The notes beneath the pieces were generated by a model. The model was not told where the DNA came from, made no database searches, and worked only from the letters and a program-made list of their open reading frames with translations. The translations under genes were made by a program, and so were the position numbers. DNA of 5,147 nt from Candidatus Bathyarchaeota archaeon (GTDB lineage: Archaea > Thermoproteota > Bathyarchaeia > TCS64). Shown here one piece after another: positions 1 through 4,948 of the stretch (position 1 is the stretch's first letter; every line of letters begins with the position of its first letter). The stretch is taken from assembly GCA_030608725.1 (NCBI GenBank), contig JAUWDP010000103.1, forward strand, positions 1 through 5,147, written 5' to 3'.

Positions 1-639
1 GATGTAAAAGCCGGGATTGACGTCCAGCCTCATCTCGATGTGTCCTCCCATGGCCTCTAGCACGTCGAGGGGCGCTGACTCCGAGGCTACGAATATCTCA
101 TCGTTATTGTGCCCTATGAAGAGTGGTCGGACGCCTCGCCGATCCCTTGCGACGAAGAACTCGCTGCTGCCCGTAGCCTTGTCGAGGAATATCATCACCA
201 GTGAGAAGTAGCTGTCTGAAAGGTCCTTCATAATCTCCGCGACCGCTCGATCGGGGGTGCTCGCCTTGAGCTTCTCTAGCAGGTTTTTGCCAACTACTTC
301 CTCGTTGAACCCGCCCTCTCCGTCTGTTATGTGGCCATCAAGGGCTAGGGCCATCTTATAGTGTTCATTCTCGTACTCAACCGGAGGGAGACTACCGTTC
401 TTTGCGTTCTCCCCCGAGGCACAGCCGATGACTATGTAGTCGTTAGGGTGGATGAAGGACTTAATCTGTTCATGGAAGACCTTAGAGACGAGGCCCGATC
501 CATTCCACGTCCGAAGAGAGTGATCACCAGCCGCTGAGATGCCCGAACTCTCCTGACCGCGATGCTGGACTCCGTAGAGGATGTTCAGTGCTTTCTGGAC
601 CGCGTTGTCCTTAGAATATACGCCTACGACGCCCTTCAT
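1..639 (-). CDS. PurF-like class II glutamine amidotransferase domain lacking the catalytic Cys (partial, N-terminal part)
   Basis: The open frame begins at an ATG at 639 and continues off the left edge, giving 213 residues with no stop. It matches the N-terminal nucleophile (Ntn) glutaminase domain of amidophosphoribosyltransferase (PurF). Visible matches are the start MKGVVGVYS, YGVQHRGQESSGI at about residues 22-34, GLVSKVF near 49-55, and ARDRRGVRPLFIG near 151-163 followed by VASESAPLDV. Family members normally begin Met-Cys-Gly, with Cys as the nucleophile that frees ammonia from glutamine; here that residue is Lys2. The usual HVRYST-type motif is reduced to IGCASG near 72-77, and the oxyanion-hole HNG reads LDG near 107-109. 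Glutaminase activity is therefore unlikely. Whether a phosphoribosyltransferase domain follows lies outside the window. An in-frame TGA lies eight codons' distance upstream, and the few codons between it and this ATG hold no better start. Fold assignment is strong; the function (scaffold, regulator or ligand sensor) is unknown. Confidence 0.85.
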   Translation of the reverse strand, partial: MKGVVGVYSKDNAVQKALNILYGVQHRGQESSGISAAGDHSLRTWNGSGLVSKVFHEQIKSFIHPNDYIVIGCASGENAKNGSLPPVEYENEHYKMALALDGHITDGEGGFNEEVVGKNLLEKLKASTPDRAVAEIMKDLSDSYFSLVMIFLDKATGSSEFFVARDRRGVRPLFIGHNNDEIFVASESAPLDVLEAMGGHIEMRLDVNPGFYI

Positions 640-660
640 AGAGCAATGTGACTTGTGTCA

Positions 661-668
661 ATATAAAA
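661..668 (-). promoter_or_regulatory. TATA-box candidate for the PurF-like gene
   Basis: Read on the minus strand this is TTTTATAT, preceded by a T-rich run. Its centre lies about 25 bases upstream of the ATG at 639. That is the archaeal TATA-to-transcription-start distance, so the transcript would begin at or next to the start codon. No SD-like purine run lies between the box and the ATG, which fits a leaderless mRNA. Inferred from sequence only. Confidence 0.6.
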
Positions 669-700
669 AGAAAACGTCTAATTTTTGCTCCTATGTAGAC

Positions 701-709
701 AAATTTAAG
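701..709 (+). promoter_or_regulatory. TATA-box candidate for the methyltransferase gene
   Basis: AAATTTAAG is centred about 29 bases before the ATG at 734. No SD sequence stands between it and the start codon, which again suggests a leaderless or nearly leaderless transcript. It faces the opposite way to the box at 661-668. The two divergent promoters thus share the 94-base AT-rich gap between the PurF-like gene and this one. Confidence 0.5.
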
Positions 710-733
710 GATCGATGTAACACTGGTCTCTGT

Positions 734-1390
734 ATGTCTGACCTCGTCGAGTACTACAGGGAGCGCGCGGAGGAGTACGACGAGATATACGAGTGGCGAG
801 ACCCTCACAGGCAGGAGGAGCAGCTGATTCTGGGAGAGGCCATCAAGGAGAGCCTTGAGGGTCGGAGGGTCCTGGAGGTGGCATGTGGGACGGGGTACTG
901 GACCAGGATACTTTCGCAGACCGCTGAGTCTATCATGGCTACGGATCTCGGCGAGAATGTCATGGAGTTGGCTCAAGAGAAGGAGTACGCCTGCCCCGTG
1001 ACGTTCAGGAAGGAGGACGCCTACAACCTCTCCTTCAGCAACGGATCTTTCGACGGCGGATTCTCGTTCTCCTGGTTCTCACATATCCCGAGAAAGAGAC
1101 TTGACTCATTCCTGAAGGGTTTTCACCGAGTCCTTGAAGCGGGCTCTAGGGTCTTCATGGCTGACAACGCCTACATCCCTGGAGTAGGGGGAAAGCTCAT
1201 TAAACAGGCTGGCAGCGAAGACACATACAAAAAGAGGACCCTCAAAGACGGACGTGAGTTCACGATTATAAAAAATTATTACTCAGTCGATGATTTGAAG
1301 ATGATGTTTAGCAGACACGTCAAAGGATTCGACCTAGATAACATATTCCTTGGCAACTGTTTCTGGTACGTCAGCTACGAGATCACATGA
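734..1390 (+). CDS. Class I SAM-dependent methyltransferase (Methyltransf_11/25 type)
   Basis: A 218-residue soluble protein with a Rossmann-type methyltransferase domain. The SAM-binding motif I is RVLEVACGTG (residues 45-54). An acidic residue ends the second strand (ATD, Asp71). KEDAYNLSF (93-101) is the adenine-contacting segment, and SFDGGFSFSWFSHI (105-118) is the motif IV region. It opens with YYRERAEEYDEIYEW, a common lead-in for small-molecule methyltransferases related to UbiE. The C-terminal part (about 140-218) would form the substrate side and is not diagnostic, so the substrate is unknown. The open frame extends upstream to 581, but that extension crosses the promoter and the opposing gene. 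The ATG at 734 is preferred because a TATA-like box precedes it and MSDLVEYYRERA is a typical start. It ends 10 bases before the deacylase gene and probably shares its transcript. Confidence 0.88.
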   Translation: MSDLVEYYRERAEEYDEIYEWRDPHRQEEQLILGEAIKESLEGRRVLEVACGTGYWTRILSQTAESIMATDLGENVMELAQEKEYACPVTFRKEDAYNLSFSNGSFDGGFSFSWFSHIPRKRLDSFLKGFHRVLEAGSRVFMADNAYIPGVGGKLIKQAGSEDTYKKRTLKDGREFTIIKNYYSVDDLKMMFSRHVKGFDLDNIFLGNCFWYVSYEIT

Positions 1391-1395
1391 GGTGA
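1389..1395 (+). promoter_or_regulatory. Shine-Dalgarno site of the YbaK-like gene, overlapping the upstream stop
   Basis: GAGGTGA starts inside the TGA stop codon (1388-1390) of the methyltransferase and ends five bases before the ATG at 1401. It matches the complement of the archaeal 16S rRNA 3' end. This fixes the start of the second gene and points to translational coupling, with ribosomes ending the first gene able to restart directly on the second. Confidence 0.75.
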
Positions 1396-1400
1396 AACCA

Positions 1401-1886
1401 ATGGTGAGAGAGAAGATCCCGTCCACTCGGGCGGTCTTGGCCCTGAGAAAAGCGGGAGTCGAGTTTACACCTCATTTTTACAGGTACGACAAGGACGCTG
1501 TAACAGAGGCCGCAGCTGCAGAGGTGGGTGTCTCCACCCACGAAGTGGTGAAGACATTGGTGATGGAGGACGACGGCGGGAATCCCTTCATCGTCCTTAT
1601 GCATGGAGACATGCAGGTGTCAACGAAGGGATTGGCAAGGCTTCTAGGTGCGAAGAACGTGAGCCCAGTCAGTGTGAGGTCGGCTGAGAGGCTGACCGGA
1701 TACTTGGTGGGAGGCATCACGCCATTCGGGACAAGACGAGGGCTCACTGTGTACGTGGAGGAGTCGATACTCAGCCTTCCCACGCTTTACATCAATGGGG
1801 GGAGGCGGGGTTTCCTTGTCGAGATCTCTCCTGGAGACCTCGTGAAGGTCCTAGATCCAATTGCAGTTAATGTAGGACGAGATTAG
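1401..1886 (+). CDS. YbaK/EbsC-family aminoacyl-tRNA deacylase (Cys-tRNA(Pro) deacylase-like)
   Basis: A 161-residue protein covering the whole YbaK/ProX domain, the normal length for a free-standing member. The family hydrolyses wrongly charged tRNA in trans; bacterial YbaK removes Cys from tRNA(Pro) in the cytoplasm. Recognisable parts are the N-terminal TRAVLALRKAGVEF helix, VSTHEVVKTLVM (residues 45-56) with the conserved catalytic Lys51, and the glycine loop GGITPFG (104-110) that lines the substrate pocket. INGGRRGFLVEISPGDLVKVL closes the domain (about 131-151). All key positions seem intact, so it is probably active. The choice among Cys, Ala or another amino acid cannot be read from sequence. 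The frame is open upstream to 1350, but the SD at 1389-1395 and the fit of the family start support the ATG at 1401. It follows the methyltransferase in one probable operon. Confidence 0.92.
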   Translation: MVREKIPSTRAVLALRKAGVEFTPHFYRYDKDAVTEAAAAEVGVSTHEVVKTLVMEDDGGNPFIVLMHGDMQVSTKGLARLLGAKNVSPVSVRSAERLTGYLVGGITPFGTRRGLTVYVEESILSLPTLYINGGRRGFLVEISPGDLVKVLDPIAVNVGRD

Positions 1887-1912
1887 GAGAAGATAAGTAG
1901 AAAATAGATAGA

Positions 1913-1936
1913 ATTGTCTTATTATTATGAGACAAT
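1913..1936. terminator. Inverted repeat at convergent gene ends, possible bidirectional terminator
   Basis: ATTGTCT (1913-1919) and AGACAAT (1930-1936) are perfect 7-base complements around a 10-base AT-rich centre. Pairing could extend inward past one mismatch. The right arm lies inside the last codons of the PLP-enzyme gene, whose stop (1925-1927) falls in the loop. Downstream on the minus strand the sequence is pyrimidine-rich with a TTTT run near 1901-1904, so minus-strand termination is plausible. On the plus strand no T-run follows. The low GC of the stem makes a strong intrinsic terminator uncertain. Confidence 0.4.
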
Positions 1937-3061
1937 ATCCCGGTATCTCTCTATTAACCTTTCGATTTCAGCCTTCGTGTTGTAGAAGTGGGGGGAGGCT
2001 CTGATGTGGCCTCCATGGGCTTCACGGCCCGTCACCTTCACCTTTTCAGCCATCAGCTTAGACGCAACCTCAGAGGCATTGGGTTCAAAGAAGCTGACGA
2101 TGGGAGACTTGGTGTCCTCCGGCGTATACATCTTGTTGCCCAGGTCATGTGCCTCCTTCCAGAGGTATCCCGACAGCTCCAGGACTCTCTTCTCTATGGC
2201 CTCCATCCCTATTCCGTTGATGTACTCCAGCGACTTCTCCAGCGCGTAGACCCCCTGGAAGTGAATCGTGCCGTACTCGAACTTCTCAGCGCTCTCCTTG
2301 TCCTCCGGGGGCTCCTCTGCGCGGTCCCCCTCCCAAATCTGGTTTTTCCAGCCTATCCTGTCTGGCTCTAGTTCGCTGAGGGCGTCCTCCTTTACGTAGA
2401 GGAACGCAAGCCCGGCAGGCCCCATGAGGTACTTGTAGGGGGCGGCTGAAAGGAAGTCCACGCCATCTTTCCCCACGTCTGTGACGAGGGCTCCTACTGC
2501 CTGCGTGGCATCGACGAGGACACGGGCTCCGTGCTCGTGAGCCACGTCGGCGACCTCTTTCAAGTCGAACCTGAACCCGTTCACGTAGCTCACATGGCTT
2601 ACCTCGATCAGCTTGGTGTTGTCGTCAACGATCTTCTCAAGGTCGGCGACCTCGGTTCGACCATCCTTCACCTCCAATGCCCTGATCTCCACACCGTTGC
2701 GCCTCAGGGTCGTAGTGTCCAGAGGGTTGTGCTCCCACTCGGGGAAGACGACATTGTCTCCCTTCTCCCAGGAGATGCCGTTGACCACGACGTTGATCCC
2801 TGCTCCGGTGCACATGGTGAACGCTATCTCGTGAGGCATCGCCCCAATGAAGTCGGCCACCATTCCCCGGAGCTTGTTAGTCTTACCGAGCCATCCACTG
2901 AGGATTGTTCTATCCCCTTTGATGTCCAGGTTCACCCATTCATCGATAAACTCGTCGTATCCCTCTTTTACCTGACGGGGAATAAGGCCAACGAAGGAGT
3001 TATCCAGATATGTCCATTCCTTGAGCGCTGGAAAATCCGCTCTAATCTTCCCAATATCCAA
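1925..3061 (-). CDS. Class V PLP-dependent aminotransferase-fold enzyme (isopenicillin N epimerase / SufS-like, not a desulfurase)
   Basis: A 378-residue fold-type I PLP enzyme of the class V family. YLDNSFVGLIP (residues 18-28) is the usual N-terminal entry, and CTGAG near 84-88 is the phosphate-binding turn. EWEHN (108-112) and SHVSYVNGF (155-163) follow. Asp184 in VDATQAVG pairs with the pyridine nitrogen. Lys210 in SAAPYKYLMGPAG is the Schiff-base lysine. HIRASPHFYNT (352-362) holds the carboxylate-binding Arg354. Cysteine desulfurases carry a catalytic Cys in the loop before that arginine; here the loop reads REAHGGHIRAS and the only Cys in the protein is Cys84. Desulfurase activity is therefore unlikely, and a lyase, epimerase or transaminase on an amino acid is more likely. 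The start is a TTG: an in-frame TGA lies three codons upstream, no ATG is available, and the protein begins exactly as the family does. It lies 67 bases downstream of the M20 hydrolase on the same strand. Confidence 0.88.
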   Translation of the reverse strand: MDIGKIRADFPALKEWTYLDNSFVGLIPRQVKEGYDEFIDEWVNLDIKGDRTILSGWLGKTNKLRGMVADFIGAMPHEIAFTMCTGAGINVVVNGISWEKGDNVVFPEWEHNPLDTTTLRRNGVEIRALEVKDGRTEVADLEKIVDDNTKLIEVSHVSYVNGFRFDLKEVADVAHEHGARVLVDATQAVGALVTDVGKDGVDFLSAAPYKYLMGPAGLAFLYVKEDALSELEPDRIGWKNQIWEGDRAEEPPEDKESAEKFEYGTIHFQGVYALEKSLEYINGIGMEAIEKRVLELSGYLWKEAHDLGNKMYTPEDTKSPIVSFFEPNASEVASKLMAEKVKVTGREAHGGHIRASPHFYNTKAEIERLIERYRDIVS

Positions 3062-3093
3062 CGTGGTTCACACATTAACCTATGTGGCAGATG

Positions 3094-3102
3094 ATTATTA
3101 AT
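3094..3102 (-). promoter_or_regulatory. TATA-box candidate for the PLP-enzyme gene
   Basis: On the minus strand this reads ATTAATAAT, about 37 bases upstream of the TTG at 3061. That predicts a transcript start near 3072 and a leader of roughly 11 bases. Only a weak SD-like stretch (TGTGTGA) lies in that leader. If the box is real, the gene can be transcribed independently of the upstream hydrolase. Confidence 0.4.
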
Positions 3103-3115
3103 CACGTAGTCGAGG

Positions 3116-3131
3116 AAAAAAAGGGGGGTTA
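3116..3131 (-). terminator. T-tract terminator candidate after the M20 hydrolase gene
   Basis: On the minus strand the TAA stop is followed at once by six C and then seven T (3122-3116). Archaeal RNA polymerase ends transcription at U-rich tracts, often without a hairpin. A short GGGT/ACCC stem (loop of five) spans the stop codon just before it. This suggests at least partial termination between the hydrolase and the PLP-enzyme gene. Confidence 0.5.
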
Positions 3132-4742
3132 GATACCCTCGTGGAGAACCTTGTACTCCTTATCTGGACCGGGCTTGGTGAGAGACCACTCGAATCCCCT
3201 CTGCGTTGTCACGTACTCCGGCCAGGGAAGGTCTATCGGGGGGTAGAAGTCCTTAGGCAGCAATGGGGGGACCCACTTGGAGCCGCCTATCCCACCCCCT
3301 GTCCGCTCCACGAACTCCTGCTTCGCCGCAGCTAGATCCGAGGGGTTGGTGACGAGGTCGACGATTGTGGCTCCGATGGTCTTAGCCGCGCAGATCATCC
3401 CGGGGTCCACGCAAGCAGCGTACCCGTTCATCGCGTATCGCGCCCAGACTGGATACGTGTACTCCGGGGCAGGTCTCTCTAGGACAGCGTTTGCGGTGTA
3501 CAGCCTCGTGGACGGAGCGGTCCACTGGTAGTCGACGTAGTCGTCAGATCCCTGGGTCTCCACCCAGCTCGGAAAGAGAGATCGGATCCTCTTATCGGAT
3601 GCGTCCACTGGGGCTATCTCCTGGCATGCCTTGGTCAGGGGATCCTCCATCGGCTCTAGGCCCATGTTCTCCTGTATTTTCCTTGCGAACTCTCTGGCTT
3701 CTTCGGGGAACACGGGTGGGCCCACCTGCTTCAGGTTCCTGTAGAGTATATCCGAGAGCTTCACGTTGGCCAGGCCGCACCTGGTTCGGGCTATGAGGCG
3801 CTTAGTCACCCTCGAACCCGTTATCTGGGCGACGCCTTTGGCGGTGTTGTCCAGGACCCTCTCGATCTGCTCCTGCATCTCTAGGATAGGCGCCCTGTGG
3901 GCGTACTGTATCTGAGCGATGCGTGGAGGCAGATTATCCGATGTGCACTGACCTCCCACCATGATGTACTCGTTCAGTGTCCAGGTGCCCGTGTATGGGA
4001 GCATCGCGTCTTCGACGTACTTCGTCGCTGTGTACATGAGGCAGACAGCGTCAAGGGCCGCTGGCATCCTGCCCCCAGAGTGTCCAGCTATCGGGAAGGG
4101 CGCGTTCCGGGGCTTAGGCCATCTTTCGGGGTGTAGAGTCTCGAATGTATAGAGCGTATTCCAGTAGGATCCTCCCTGTATCTCGCTCTTGACCCCATTT
4201 GTCCCGCTTGGGTGATAGGGCAGCGATGCGTCGAAGTCGTCGAAGTAGCCCTTCGCAGCGTGTACCGGCTTGGAGCCGCAGACCTTCTCGGCGGGCTCGC
4301 CGAAAAGCTTCAACGTGCCCTTGAGGCCGTGCTCCTCCATGGCGGCCTTGGCGGCCAAGAAGCCGAACAGGGAAGCCGTGCCAAGGGACGAGTGGGGGTC
4401 TGTGTGCCCCGCGGTCCAGGGGTGCAGGCTCTCATCCCTGGGTTGTCTATGGGGAACCTGGGCCTGAGAGCAGCCCGGAACGGCGTCGTACTCCGAGAAG
4501 GCGCCTATTACTGGTTTTCCCTCGCCCCAGATGGCGCAGAAGGCAGTGGGCATCTCACCGCTGCCCTCCTCCACCTCGAATCCTTGCTCTCTCAGCAGCT
4601 TCACGTAGGCTGCGGCTGATCGGTACTCCCTGAAGGCAGGCTCGGCGTAGTGCCAGATCTCCTGATGGAAAGCGGAGAGCCAGTCCGTGTTGTCTTTGAC
4701 GTATTTTACTGCAGATTTCTGTGGTTTTGAGAACGAACTCAT
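3129..4742 (-). CDS. M20-family amidohydrolase/peptidase, AbgB-like, with altered metal-ligand positions
   Basis: A 537-residue protein resembling AbgB, the aminobenzoyl-glutamate hydrolase subunit of about 480 residues, and other M20D amidohydrolases that cleave amide-linked amino acids using two metal ions. Matching landmarks are IWHYAEPAFREYRSA (29-43), GKPVIGAFSEYDAVPGCSQ (75-93), GTASLFGFLAAKAAMEEHGLKG (121-142), GYFDDFDASLPYHP (165-178) and SDDYVDYQW (399-407). Several usual ligand positions differ: HGCGH is HTDPH (113-117, Cys to Asp115), AEE is AEK (151-153, ligand Glu to Lys153), and the late HKGM is DPGM (446-449, His to Asp446). His117, Glu152 and His177 remain. The C-terminal 50-60 residues, rich in Pro and Trp, extend beyond AbgB. 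No signal peptide is seen, so it is cytoplasmic. A strong SD supports the ATG at 4742. The fold call is firm, but the substrate and whether two metals bind are open. Confidence 0.87.
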   Translation of the reverse strand: MSSFSKPQKSAVKYVKDNTDWLSAFHQEIWHYAEPAFREYRSAAAYVKLLREQGFEVEEGSGEMPTAFCAIWGEGKPVIGAFSEYDAVPGCSQAQVPHRQPRDESLHPWTAGHTDPHSSLGTASLFGFLAAKAAMEEHGLKGTLKLFGEPAEKVCGSKPVHAAKGYFDDFDASLPYHPSGTNGVKSEIQGGSYWNTLYTFETLHPERWPKPRNAPFPIAGHSGGRMPAALDAVCLMYTATKYVEDAMLPYTGTWTLNEYIMVGGQCTSDNLPPRIAQIQYAHRAPILEMQEQIERVLDNTAKGVAQITGSRVTKRLIARTRCGLANVKLSDILYRNLKQVGPPVFPEEAREFARKIQENMGLEPMEDPLTKACQEIAPVDASDKRIRSLFPSWVETQGSDDYVDYQWTAPSTRLYTANAVLERPAPEYTYPVWARYAMNGYAACVDPGMICAAKTIGATIVDLVTNPSDLAAAKQEFVERTGGGIGGSKWVPPLLPKDFYPPIDLPWPEYVTTQRGFEWSLTKPGPDKEYKVLHEGI

Positions 4743-4751
4743 ATTCGTAAA

Positions 4752-4757
4752 ACCTCC
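4752..4757 (-). promoter_or_regulatory. Shine-Dalgarno site of the M20 hydrolase gene
   Basis: The minus strand reads GGAGGT nine bases before the ATG at 4742. It is the strongest SD in the window and shows that this gene, unlike the PurF-like gene, has a leader. It confirms the start codon. Confidence 0.75.
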
Positions 4758-4778
4758 AGATATCTATAATTGAAATGT

Positions 4779-4787
4779 ATATGTAAA
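4779..4787 (-). promoter_or_regulatory. TATA-box candidate for the M20 hydrolase gene
   Basis: TTTACATAT on the minus strand is centred about 41 bases before the ATG. It predicts a transcript start just upstream of the SD at 4752-4757 and a leader of about 15-20 bases. A second A/T-rich stretch at 4762-4771 is closer, but it would put the start of RNA inside or beyond the SD. Confidence 0.45.
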
Positions 4788-4887
4788 GTTAAGGTGTTGA
4801 ACCTTCTTGCGTTCATCTAATAAATCCTACGGGTTTCGGCGTTCAGTTGTTGAAAAAAGGTCATAAGCGATTTCATTTAACGTATCG

Positions 4888-4896
4888 TTTTTATTA
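4888..4896 (+). promoter_or_regulatory. TATA-box candidate for the aKMT-like gene
   Basis: TTTTTATTA is followed about 26 bases later by an A-rich stretch near 4918 that could be the transcript start, giving a leader of about 30 bases that contains the SD at 4936-4941. With the box at 4779-4787 it makes the 206-base gap a divergent promoter region. I see no other clear element in that gap. Confidence 0.5.
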
Positions 4897-4935
4897 CATG
4901 ATTGGGTTGAGTACAAAGGAAATCTAACATTTAGC

Positions 4936-4941
4936 GAGGAG
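4936..4941 (+). promoter_or_regulatory. Shine-Dalgarno site that decides the start of the aKMT-like gene
   Basis: GAGGAG lies seven bases before the TTG at 4949 but sixteen bases before the first ATG at 4958. The spacing favours the TTG as the start codon. Confidence 0.65.
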
Positions 4942-4948
4942 TTTTAAT

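Noticed and set aside
581..733. N-terminal extension of the methyltransferase frame, including a Cys-rich stretch (CDLC and three further Cys) that resembles a zinc-binding knot.
   Set aside because: It overlaps the start of the opposing PurF-like gene and both TATA-like boxes, is AT-rich like intergenic DNA, and has no SD or promoter. The methyltransferase domain starts naturally at the ATG at 734.
1263..1280. An A/T-rich stretch inside the methyltransferase gene that resembles a promoter for the deacylase.
   Set aside because: It is over 120 bases from the deacylase ATG, encodes part of the protein (Ile-Ile-Lys-Asn-Tyr-Tyr), and the deacylase already has a coupled SD.
1350..1400. Upstream extension of the YbaK-like frame.
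   Set aside because: It lies within the end of the methyltransferase gene in another frame, and a good SD directs the start to 1401.
2531..3094. A 187-codon plus-strand open frame opposite the PLP-enzyme gene.
   Set aside because: It is the antisense shadow of a well-matched GC-rich gene; the translation has no recognisable domain.
4212..4619. A 135-codon plus-strand open frame opposite the M20 hydrolase.
   Set aside because: It is a shadow of the GC-rich hydrolase gene, with no SD or promoter and a low-complexity Gly/Leu/Ala translation.
4871..4890. Imperfect inverted pair AGCGAT / ATCGTT in the divergent gap as a possible operator.
   Set aside because: Only about four to five bases pair cleanly, which is expected by chance in a 200-base AT-rich region.
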